This document shows, in pieces, positions 12,282 to 22,383 of a DNA stretch of 64,000 nucleotides; position 1 is the first letter of the stretch, and each line of letters opens with the position of its first letter. Under the pieces are notes generated by a model. It did no database searches and was not told where the DNA came from. It worked only from the letters and a program-made list of their open reading frames with translations. The position numbers and the translations under genes are program-made. Source of the DNA: Temnothorax longispinosus (taxonomy: Eukaryota; Arthropoda; Insecta; Hymenoptera; Formicidae). The stretch is taken from positions 4,267,001 to 4,331,000 of the forward strand of contig NC_092359.1 in NCBI RefSeq assembly GCF_030848805.1, in the 5' to 3' direction.

Positions 12282-13195
12282 AAACGAGAAATGCTTTGTG
12301 AACTCTTTCGTTGCTACGCTGAATACGGTCAATTTTTACAGAAGGATGTAAGTATACTTTAGTTATGGAACAATTTGTTCAATAATTTATAATTACAAAT
12401 GCTTCTTTGTTCTGCTGATTTTTTCAAGTGTAATATAATATATTAGGCTATACAGTAATAAATGGTACAACATGGATCCAAAAATCGCAAATGATTTGTT
12501 GATGTTAAGCAAGACGCTCTAAAACTTTATCTCACCGTTGGAAAAATATCTTCTGTTACAATAGTCACTTTTTGTAGTGTAAGATAATTTCGTGTTTAAT
12601 TATAAGTATTATATTAAAACCTTGGTTAGCATTACTAAAATTTATTCAAGTTTATTGTGCAATCCGTTTATGTTTTAATATATAAAATTTAAATTATTTA
12701 TTTCATGTATTTAAAATCTTAAACTTCACAGTTATTTATCTATTAAGTTTATATTGTTAAATAACCATATTTTTATCAAAATATATATTTTAACCCTCGG
12801 AGAACACACAGGGTCGATTTGACCGTTACCTCGAGTTTTATCGTTTTTATGAATATACACGTAAATTTTTAGCCAAAAATTTAAAAATAACATTTTTTTG
12901 TAAATACGTTTTTTCAAAAAAAATAATTTTTTTTTAAATTTTTTTAAATATGTAAATAATTCCAACAGAACTTTTTATTTATATCAATTGATTTAACAAT
13001 TTTCCAAGTATATCTATAAATTTTTTCAAGCTGATCGCACTCGTCAATTTAAAATGGTGAACGATCAAAGTGTGTGTAGGGTCAGATTGACCCAGAGTGT
13101 TCTCCGTGAATGAAAAAATAGATGTGTTCTCCGAGGGTTAATTAGTAAAAACATCAGTTGATTATATATCCGTTTTGCACACAACGAGAAGATGA
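12282..13195 (+). pseudogene. Relic of OR exons 6 and 7 downstream of OR-3, split by a piggyBac MITE
   Basis: Pseudo-exon 6 (12429-12578) has an early stop where live copies read YYAAF (ATATATTAGGC), then loses frame; its acceptor and GTAAGA donor survive. Pseudo-exon 7 (13142-13195) reads VKTSVDYISVLHTTRR after the first codon and stops at TGA. A 344-bp piggyBac-like element inserted at the TTAA directly in front of pseudo-exon 7. Upstream, 12282-12347 is an open exon-like block (KREMLCELFRCYAEYGQFLQKD, then a GTAAGT donor) whose counterparts in the OR-1 and OR-2 units are frameshifted. Confidence 0.75.
12794..13137. mobile_element. piggyBac-like MITE (344 bp)
   Basis: The ends are perfect 15-bp inverted repeats, CCCTCGGAGAACACA. 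They are flanked on both sides by TTAA (12790-12793 and 13138-13141). CCCT-type termini at duplicated TTAA are the hallmark of piggyBac elements. The OR-2 unit has the unoccupied site ATATTTTAATTAGTAAAAAC at about 6670-6690, so the insertion can be excised on paper to the base. Diverged inner copies of the end (AGTGTTCTCCGTG and AGGGTCAGATTGACCC) lie near the right side. It carries no coding sequence and would depend on a transposase supplied elsewhere. Confidence 0.92.
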
Positions 13196-13959
13196 TAGAA
13201 AAAATGAGAGAAATATAAATTTTTTTCCTATATTATGCAATTTTTTTGTAGAAAACTATAGTTTAACTATGCTACAACTATTAATATGTTACTTACAAAT
13301 AAATATATTTTAATGCATTAATTAAATGGAATAAACTTTGGAGAATTTTCTTAATAGTGGTACAAATATAGAATTTAAATAAATCTTAAGAAAATCATTA
13401 TTAGACGTACCTGTTTTTTCGTAAATTTTTGGCCAGGCATTTATTTAACTTAACCATTTATTTTATATAATGTATTATTAAATCTGAATAATTTGATTTA
13501 AGGATTTTAAATATTTTAAAAGTAATTTATTTAATAACAATTCTATTAATGATAAGAACAAACAATACAATTTTTGCAAATTTATTTTAAAAAATTAACA
13601 CCATTAGAACAATGCATGATAAGCTCTATATACAGTCCACTTCTATAAGCAATAGTTATAAGCAGCAGAGGATTATAAAAGCCTGGAAATACAACTGGTG
13701 CACTTATGTACGTTTTTTCATCAAGCATATCCATTTGTTATCGTGCAATTTTTTATACGCACATGTTTTGATGCTAGAAACTTGACGAAAATTCGAAACG
13801 ACGGTGTAGAGGCAGAATTTAAAATACTTTACTACAAGTTGATCGTTCGATACTTTCGAAAAGTGGTATAAGCATGCGCAAGAAATGCTCTTCGCTGCAT
13901 AGGAGGTAACGTCGATTCATGAAAGAGGGAAAGACGCCAGTCTTTAGATAGCATTGAAC
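13196..13959 (+). other. Spacer and 5' flank of OR-4
   Basis: No gene. Homologous to the spacers upstream of OR-2 and OR-3, including the GCATGCGCAAGAAATG stretch about 90 nt before the start codon. Confidence 0.45.
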
Positions 13960-16934
13960 ATGGAAAGTTCGAAATATGACGGATATCAAGGTGCTCATGG
14001 TTTTGATTATTGTAATTGTATGTGAAAAGAATCTTAACGACGTATTTTATTTTGCAATTGTATGCAAGCAGTGGTATCATTTGTAATAATAATAATAATA
14101 ATAATCTATAGATATCTTATTTTGCTCACCGTTAAAAAATAGTTTGGATTATTGCCTTGTGCAGTGAATTGTGTTTCTTATGATCATATCGAACTATTGT
14201 AACAACGTTAGTTATATCTAACTACACCAACTTGAAATCAATTTTTGTTTAATAATTATTTATTATTTCTAGAATAATCCTTATACTTGCATGACTAACC
14301 CAAATTAAAGTTTTTAAAGATATTTTATTTTAAATTATTATACACAGTCCGTTTAGTTTAATTATTAATGTATTTTAGTTATAAGAATCGTATAATTTTT
14401 CTATATTATGAGCATTGTATTTATCAAAGTTTCCGCAGGTAGATTTCGAATGGGCAGTGAAACTAAACCGTTTTACTTTAAACTTGATTGGACTTTGGCC
14501 TAAGGTCGCACGAAATCCTCGGCAGAAATTAATGTGCAATTTTCGAGTGCTGGTAACTTTGTTGGGAATAATCAGCCTTCTTATTCCCTCTATACATTCC
14601 TTGATAAAAATTTTCGGAAACAGTTTGCTAATGTTAGATAATTTACAACTTACTTTACCACCTATAAGCTGCACGATTAGAATCATGATTTTTTGGTGGA
14701 AAAAAGAAGGTAGAGATCATTTGATCGTATTTATAAGCTATAAAAGTATGACAAATAACTTATACATAAGTTGAGTCTTTAGATTAATATTAATAATTTT
14801 AAATACATATCGCATAATACACTTACTTAAATGAAATTAAATCATATATAAATACATCTTTTGTCTATATAGACAGTAGAACATGTATATTTATTAAATA
14901 ATTCATGAGTTATTTTTATTTTAAGTGTTTTTTATATTTCAAACATTACGTACATACATGTATGCATGATTTTTTTTAAATTAAATATATACAACATTTA
15001 ATTAAAATGTTTTTCAAAAATTTGATTTTGCTAATTCTTTTGTACATAGAAATATTATAACAAATGATAATAAATTCATTATATATTCATTAATTCATTG
15101 CATTAAGATTCGTAGATTACGGAATTAATATTTTTACCGATTTATAATTATAATATATTCTTTTTTAATTACGAAAACAGTGACATTGTTTCAAATTTTT
15201 GTTGAATTTTTTTCTGTGCCTTTTACTGTTTAAGGTTGAACTTAAGATATTTTAATTCAGCAACGCTGTAAATTGTTTACCTTTAAGCTGTTATACCGAT
15301 TATGAATATGATCGCGAAGGATTGGATAAAGTTAAAAAGTGATCAAGAAAGAAGCTTGATGATTCGAAGAGCACAGACTGGACGTATAATTATTATTTGC
15401 TCCTACTGTGTAATGGGTTTAGCATGCTTCTTTGTCACAGTACTGCCTGCTTTTGGAATATCGATGAGACTCACTCCCAACATTACTGATCCAGGAAGGC
15501 CACTGCCTGTACAAACTCATTACATTTATGATATAACAAAAAGGCCACAGTACGAATTGACATTTATTAATCAAGCCATCAGTATAGCTATCGCCATGAC
15601 GGCCTATACTGCAATAGACAATTTTCTTAGTCTTCTGGTTTTTCATATATGCGGTCAGTTAGACATTCTCAAGAAATACTTGCAATATTTGGATAAAAAC
15701 ATAAATTATCACGAAGTTCTAAAATGCTGCATAGTAAAGCATATCCGTTTGCTTAGGTTTGTTTTCTGTAAGATATATAAGTAAATAAAATCCATATTAA
15801 ATATGTGATAGAATATATTTAATACATGAAACGTCTTTTATAGAGCTATTGATGTTATTGAAGATACATATAGCACAATACTTCTCTGCTTATTTGCATA
15901 TTTTACGGTAACTTTTGCTTTCTATGGATTTCGGATGATTAGCGTAAGTATTTTGAAACTCAAAGTTTGGATAAGAAATCGTTTAAAAAAATTGACATGA
16001 AGTAATAAATACATTAGTATTAAATACATTCTGACACAAAATTACTATATTTACATAGCATATTATTATAAAGTTCCAAATTAGTGTTAATAAAAATAAC
16101 TATGTCTTTTCATTTATTTCATAAATTAATTAGCTTTTCGACGAAGGAAACGATATGTCCTTCGCTCACATTATATATTTTGTTTCTATTGTTTTTAATA
16201 TATTTGCAAGCATGGGTTTATATTGCGCTCTCGGTGAAATTTTGATGTCCCAGGTTAGTTGTATATATATTTTTTTATGTGCAAATTGAATGTTGTACAA
16301 TTAACTCTATGGTCTATAGACTATTATATGGTACTGACCAATTTTTATTTAGATGTGTAACAATGTATTAGGTTGGCCAATAAGTCCGTGCGATTTTTTA
16401 CTTATAAATGTTACTTATAAATAACCGCACGGACTTATTGGCCAACCTAATATATAATAATTGATATCTAAAAGTGCTTTTGGTATTTTCAAGTGCAATG
16501 AAATATATTATGCGGCATTTAATAATAAATGGTACACCCTAAATCCAAAAATTGCAGAAGATTTATTGTTCTTGATGACAAGAGGTTCTAAACCAATCTA
16601 TCTGACTGTTGGAAAAATTTCTCCTGTTACAATGGCCACTTTTTGTAGCGTAAGATATTTTAATGTTTGACTATTGCATTTAAAAAAAGTTTGATGTCAC
16701 TGCAGTTCTGTTAGAAGTCATTGTATAATGTACATACTACATATTAATATATATAATGAAAATCTTTTATTTTAATCTATTTGTTTACAATCTTAAACTT
16801 TGCGATTATGTACCTAAGCTCATGCTATTAATTTAACACTGTTAATTTACTCTGTGACCATTAAAAAATATGTCTTTTAGTTATTAAAAACGTCCGTTGG
16901 TTATATATCCGTTTTGCATACAACAAAAAGTTGA
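13960..16934 (+). CDS. Odorant receptor OR-4, intact
   Basis: Exons are 13960..13990, 14443..14709, 15288..15756, 15844..15943, 16134..16253, 16494..16649 and 16881..16934, giving 398 aa with all exon lengths canonical. Exon 1 is MESSKYDGYQ. Residues differing from OR-3 include LLIPSIHSLIK in helix 1, a second FTV segment in helix 3 (CFFVTVLPAFG) and DVIEDTYSTILL at the start of exon 4. The C-terminus is SVGYISVLHTTKS. A mariner MITE lies in intron 5, well away from splice sites. It is the last complete gene of the first cluster. Subfamily and ligand are not assigned. Confidence 0.88.
16369..16450. mobile_element. mariner-family MITE (82 bp)
   Basis: The element starts TTAGGTTGGCCAATAAGTCC, and its two ends are perfect 25-bp inverted repeats, separated by about 32 bp. 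The TTAGGTTGG terminus is typical of mariner transposons. TA flanks both sides (16367-16368 and 16451-16452). OR-1 at about 165-180 and OR-3 at about 9870 have the uninterrupted site CAATGTATATAATAATTG or a close match, so this is a young insertion in intron 5 of OR-4. Confidence 0.93.
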
Positions 16935-18267
16935 TTTAAAAATGAGAAGAATGTGAAGTTTCTTTTTCAATATTATGCAACTTTTGATAGAATTATACTT
17001 AGGCTTAAGAAGTATGCCTGTATTAGTATTATTTGCAAATAAATAAATCTTATTGCATTATTTGAGTGGAGAATTCTGTTAAGTAATAATAAAACTTGCA
17101 AACTTAACTAAAATTAAATAAATCGTAATCTATGGATATCTTTTCTGATCATAATAAACATCCTGCATGCATAAAAATTTGGTTCATAATTTTAAATAGA
17201 AATATCTCGTATACCATTTATCAGATTTTTGCACATGCTTGTGATTATGTGTGTTTTGTTTTTGAGTATTGTTTGTAATCGTGAATACTCTCGCGAGCGT
17301 GTCGATAGAAAAATACTTATGACAATTACTATTAAATTGTTGTAAAATATTACTATTATGATGTTTAAATACACTGTCGGGGCAGACAGATTACATAAGA
17401 GTTACGTCGTACAGACACATTTTCGTTATTAATTCTCTTTAAATTTGTGTACCCAAATCTTCCCTAAATAGCAATTGTATGCATTGTAATAAAATCGATC
17501 TCATGTGCGTGGAAATATAGTGCACATGCATATACGTGTCATCACGCCCACGCTTATTCACCTGTTGTTATCCAAGTTTCGTCAACGGCTACTTGGACGG
17601 ACAAGAGAAAACGAGAAATGTTTTTAACTCTTTCGTTATTACGCCGACTAGGGTCAATTTCTACAAAAGGATATAACTACTACGAAAGGTATGAGTACTT
17701 ACCGACTATATAGTCGCTCACGGCACAGCAACCGCTGTTTGTTAAAAAAACGTACATATGTGATGTTTTCAACCTTTCCATCATAATGACTAATTAAAAT
17801 ACGAGAAAAATTGCAAAAGTGTGGCTTTATGAAAATGATGCAGTGTCATATTCGTTTCTCACTTACATGTATATTGGATATTAAATATTAAATATACAAT
17901 CTATAAATTATGTGACAGGTAGTACTGAAAATTTACGTCTTCTTCTATTATTAAAATAATTAGCTATAAGCAATCTATACCTGATATTATTTACAACATC
18001 CTAAATCGATTAGTTTATGAGAATGTGACACATGTGTGCGAATATTCGCGTGGTAAGGCAATGGTACGGTTATTCACCTGATAGTATGAATATTTTGTTG
18101 TGATCTCACAAAGAAGTAAAGGGAAAAAAATTCCTGGAATATGCATTCGTCCTCACATTTTCGAGAACTTTTATTATGAGCATGCGTAACAAACACGTCT
18201 AGTTAAATAGAAGGTTACTTCATTACATGAAACAAGAAGAGTGGCCAGTTGTTAAGTGACATTCGAC
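16935..18267 (+). other. Spacer after OR-4; right edge of the first repeat unit
   Basis: Homology to the other units continues to about 17690, including a diverged exon-like block near 17600-17670, then stops. Unlike OR-1 to OR-3, OR-4 has no pseudo-exon 6/7 pair behind it. From 17700 to 18180 I see nothing coding. Confidence 0.5.
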
Positions 18268-18298
18268 AGGGATAGATCGGAATATTCTGAATATCAAG
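18268..18298 (+). pseudogene. Orphan OR exon 1 remnant with lost start codon
   Basis: The 31 bases align to exon 1 of OR-2 to OR-4 and end in the same TATCAAG before a GTGCTT donor, but ATG has become AGG. The upstream 90 bases (GAGCATGCGTAAC, then ATGAAACAAGAAGAG) and about 50 bases of intron 1 are also recognisable. No exon 2 follows, so only the 5' end of a dead gene remains. Confidence 0.75.
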
Positions 18299-18837
18299 GT
18301 GCTTGACATTGTGACTATTACAGTAATAGCAAAAAAAGTTTTTTAAAAAATATTTACTTATTAAATTTGTATAAGTTAAATTGAAATTGAACTTATACTT
18401 CTGTGTTGCCAGAGAATTTATTATTAACTCAAATATCAGCAATATATTTTTACATGGAAATATTATTTATATGTATAGCTTTTTGATATAATAATATATC
18501 AGTGACTATTTCTCCCTTTCTTCTAATTATAAAAGCATTTATTATGCATATAATTTTTTTAGATAGAACTTCTGCAACAAAATGAATTTAGATATTTTAT
18601 ATATTCAAACAGATTTCATGTTTAATGTTGAACTCAGCCAAATTAATTGCAAGTGAATATTCTTTTACAATGTGAGCACAATAATTGGCATAATCGGCAA
18701 GCTATATTTTTAGAATTTCTATAAATTCCGCCGAGTAATAGAAATTCTTTGATTCATGTTAGACCAGTCAATAAAATGACATTGAAGTATCTGATCTTCT
18801 CTCATTTGCAAGGAATATTTTGGATTGCGAAGGATTA

Positions 18838-19355
18838 AAGTCCATTTCTATCAATACAAAATTAACTTTAATCTCGATTTAGCTTATCTAATTCTGGGAA
18901 TTAGAAAAAAGTATCAGAAGTAAGCTAAACCGAGATTAAAGTTAGTTAAAACTAACAAAATGACACTTAACTTAAAGTATTTTGGTTTAAACTTCATCCT
19001 TTAATATTTAACAATAAATTTATCTTTTTCCAATTCTTAGAATTAGAAAAAGATAAAAAGTAAATTTACTGTTAAATATTAAAGAATAAAATTTAAACTA
19101 AATTTTTAACTAACATGTGTGTCAAAATTTATTATTTTAATGATAATTAATTATTATAATTTTAATTGGTTTAATAGTTTAGTGTCAAATTAACACTGTT
19201 TTAGTTAAATTAGTGACATATATTAAGTAGGAGCAGTGGCAATCGAGCAATAAAAAATGATTAAAAATAACTCAAGTTGAACCTATAATTTGATACTACG
19301 AATTTAACAGTGTTAAACCGAGATTGAAATTAATCTACATTAATAGAAATGGACA
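18838..19355. repeat. Nested inverted repeats with distal arms
   Basis: Two long imperfect hairpins lie side by side. In the first, AACTTTAATCTCGATTTAGC (from about 18865) pairs with GCTAAACCGAGATTAAAGTT (about 18923-18942). The second has arms of nearly 60 bp around AATTCTTAGAATT (centre about 19038). An outer arm (TCCATTTCTATCAATAC, about 18841) reappears inverted at about 19335-19351. The whole resembles a foldback or MITE-type element. I found no clear target duplication and no coding frame. Confidence 0.65.
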
Positions 19356-19850
19356 TCAGTCATGCAAGTGTATAACATGCTCACTCACCATATCGCCGCG
19401 GACAGCCGATCAGCGACCTACCGGTGATCTGCGACTCCAGCCTCGTCGGTTTCTTCAAAGAATCCTCGTTCTCAAGAAGGTGACAGAAAACAGCATCGCA
19501 CACGTGTTCACACACTCACATTAAGTTGCGACCTATAGAAATGATTAAAAATAACTCAAATTTGATATAATTTGACACTACGAATTTAACAATGTTAAAC
19601 TGATATAGAAATTAATCTACATTAATAGAAATGGACATCAGTTATGCAAGTACAGCAAGTATTAACATTGCTCACTCACCAATCTCACCATGTCGCCGCG
19701 GACAGCTGATCATTGACCTCACCGGTAATCTGCGACTGAATCAGCCTCTCGATTTACTCAAAGAATCGTTCTCGCGAAGGTGACGGGAGACAGCTAAACA
19801 GCATCGCACACGCGTTCACATACACACAGCGACGATATACCTCGAACTAG
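19257..19850. repeat. Two-copy direct repeat, period 284 bp
   Basis: ATGATTAAAAATAACTCAA begins copy 1 at 19257 and copy 2 at 19541. Both copies then run through AATTAATCTACATTAATAG, a GTCGCCGCGGACAGC-type GC-rich segment, and a CAGCATCGCACACG stretch. The copies differ at many positions and by small indels, so the duplication is not recent. No convincing reading frame is shared by both copies. Confidence 0.8.
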
Positions 19851-20580
19851 AAAACCGTACGCTCCGAAATACGAAAAAGCCAGCCGCCGCCGGCGCCGCC
19901 GTGACGTCACGGCGAGACACCACCGACGGCACCGACTCCGACTTCGGTGGGACGCGTACTACGCGATCGAGAGTTCGCATCGATTGATTTACAGTCGATC
20001 CGCGAATCGATATGTTGTGACATCATTCTCGGCTCTCCGGACGCTCGACGACGCATGTAATTCGCTGCCGGTGATTATAGAAATATGACGGGAGCTCACA
20101 AGGAGCGAATTCGCTTTGATTGATAACCGGGATAAAACGCGAAGGATTGAGTATCGACGCGTACCTGTCTACCTGTGAGACCTGTGCCTGTGCGCGGAAT
20201 CTGCACTCGGTATGTACACTTACGACTCTCACGAGCAGCGATTCGCGACAAGAATTATAAGGCTTTCTATTCGCCGTTTGACAAAGTTCTCCGCGACACG
20301 AAGCGGTTTAATGCGTTCGGTAATTCGAATGAAACTATTTCTTACGAGATATCACGTTGAGAGCTCTCGCGATGTCCAAAGTTCGAGAACCGTGTTCCCG
20401 GTACGCCGGTATACTCGAAATCGCTACGGAATCAAACGCGCCGTGCTCGCGCGAAAACCGAGCGTAACCGAGGACGGCCGAGCCCGCGCGAGCCGGCCGC
20501 GAAATCGAAGATACCCCGATCCGACCTCCGGCTCCGATCAAGCGTAATGATGTGATCCTGATCCCATATATAGGGACACA
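19851..20580. promoter_or_regulatory. CpG-rich block, candidate promoter or 5' UTR
   Basis: Base composition changes sharply from AT-rich to GC- and CpG-rich (for example GCCGCCGCCGGCGCCGCC near 19885) and returns to AT-rich after about 20560. It contains GCCGTGACGTCACGGC (19898-19913), a perfect 16-bp palindrome around the CRE-type core TGACGTCA. A possible splice donor (CACTCGGTATGT) lies near 20210. No long conserved protein frame was found. This could be an unmethylated promoter or first-exon region of a transcript I cannot identify, or sequence of foreign origin. Confidence 0.4.
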
Positions 20581-20586
20581 TTTTTC

Positions 20587-20700
20587 ATTCAATGCATCAT
20601 CATCAGCCTGATGATGGTCGAGCTCTCCTTCTACACATCTATCGATAACTTTCTCAGACTGGTCATCTTTCACATCTGTGCAGGTGGCCAGTGGAAATTT
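20587..20700 (+). pseudogene. Lone fragment of an OR exon 3 (helix 4)
   Basis: From about 20620 the frame reads YTSIDNFLRLVIFHIC, followed by AGGQW. This matches the helix-4 region of the ORs here (YTAIDNFLSLLVFHICGQL). The FHICGQ signature is interrupted by two extra residues, and the frame ends soon after in a TAA. No other exon of this gene is nearby. Codon use is more GC-rich than in the neighbouring ORs, so it derives from a different OR lineage. Confidence 0.7.
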
Positions 20701-21462
20701 GATAAAACGCTTGCGCCTGATGCGCAAGTCTAAAAATTTTATTGATCCTTTGAGGATCAACATATCGTGGATTACTTATCAGGTTTTATATTGACTGTAT
20801 GCTTCGTGCAATTAGAGTGTTTGCGTATTGATGATACGTTTCGTCAATGGTCATATAAATCACACTTACGATTCACGAATCGAATCGGTATTTTACTGTC
20901 GGCATATATATATTGCGCATCCGTTTTCTTGATAAATTGTCTTGAGAAGTTTATGCATTTAATTGATATCGCGGTATCTCACGAATGCTCGAAATTCATA
21001 TTTTTTTCTGTAAACTGTATAAGAAGTTAGTTAATAGTCGGAAATGTATATCACATTGATACTACATATTGATCGTTATCTGTTTTTTTACTGAGATAGT
21101 AAATAGCTTCTTATTTGGAAGACTATTGCATCCAAAATATGATATATGATTCCTCGAACACATTTTAAATTAATCTTATCACGCAAGAAAATATATCTTT
21201 CATAAATCATACAAAAGTCAGAAGGAAACTGTCATTTTACCATATGTGCCTTTAATAAGGTACATATTGCTTTTCTCACCAAAATACGTATGCAAATGAT
21301 CATTAATCATTAATCACAAAGAGAGGGTTCCGTTTGCCTGATACGAAACGATTGCCAACAGCGTCGTTACGTACAATCATATCGTACACACGGCCATTAA
21401 TTTTGCATACATACTAGTTATACACGCGACCATATTGCGTACAAGCACATTGAAACCGGAAT
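20701..21462 (+). other. Spacer before the first protease gene
   Basis: Contains two short hairpins right after the OR fragment (CTTGCGCCTGATGCGCAAG at about 20709, and TTGATCCTTTGAGGATCAA at about 20742). It also contains an 87-codon open frame (20767-21030) with no motif I recognise and no splice context. I see no supported gene. Confidence 0.4.
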
Positions 21463-21478
21463 CCCCCCCCCCCCCCCC
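21463..21478. repeat. Homopolymer of 16 C
   Basis: An uninterrupted run of C, very unusual in this AT-rich sequence, lies 120 nt upstream of the protease start. Its length is likely to be unreliable in the assembly. Confidence 0.9.
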
Positions 21479-21506
21479 AATCACAACTGCGTAAATATTC
21501 GTTCGT

Positions 21507-21515
21507 GTATATAAG
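21507..21515 (+). promoter_or_regulatory. TATA box of the serine protease homologue
   Basis: GTATATAAG lies 76 nt upstream of the ATG, the same spacing as the TATATAAAT boxes of the other two proteases. Promoter role is inferred from that match. Confidence 0.55.
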
Positions 21516-21582
21516 CAGTAGTGAAGAAGTGACATTTTCGAAATTCTGTTCGAAACCACGTTCTCGTACGGTATACTTCGCA

Positions 21583-22325
21583 ATGTTACCACTTGCATGG
21601 ATTTTGATCGTCGTCGCCGTTAGTGGTAGGTAATTAAATAAATTTAAATGATTATAAATTTGACTTTCAATATATTAGAAGTTTCATTCACATTAAGCAA
21701 TTATAGCATATTTGAAAGAAAAATCATATTTTGAACTTCAATAATTATACGTGAATGTCTCCATAATGATTTAACTACACGCGTTGTGAGGATTAGACTA
21801 CTTGCAGTGTGAGTGAAGCAAAATAAAGATTGTTACCTCTTATTCAATTTTTGCTATTAAGAAAATAAAATGAAATTTTCCTTAATCTTGATTCTTGATG
21901 CAGGGAAAGAAACAGATAATCATATCTTTAGAAAATGACAATAAATATTTGTATCAGGTGCCAATGCTGAAATAACGCAAAACGATGACGGTGATGTTGA
22001 CATCGCGCAGCATCCATATGTTGTGTCGATTAGAAGGAACGGCAGACACGCATGTTCCGGCGCTATACTTGACGAGTATCACGTCGTCACGTCGGATCGA
22101 TGTGTTCCGCCGTTCGAACACGTCTGGAACGTTATGAACAATATAATCATAGTAAGCGGCACGAGCAGCCTCAAACCTGGCGGTGTTCATATCTTTGTTA
22201 AAGAAATGTTCTCGCAAAATCATCACGTTAACCCACTTGAAAATAATGTCACTAGCGGACTTGGTGTGCTTAAGGTACATATTCATATTCGTACTTATTG
22301 TTTTTATACTATAATTAAATTTATT

Positions 22326-22383
<58 letters not shown>

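Noticed and set aside
20335..20763. Minus-strand frame of 142 codons
   Set aside because: It overlaps the plus-strand OR fragment and the CpG-rich block; the protein has no recognisable motif, and long frames are expected by chance in GC-rich DNA.
21954..22376. Minus-strand frame of 140 codons
   Set aside because: It begins in the (CA)n microsatellite and is antisense to SP-1 exon 2.
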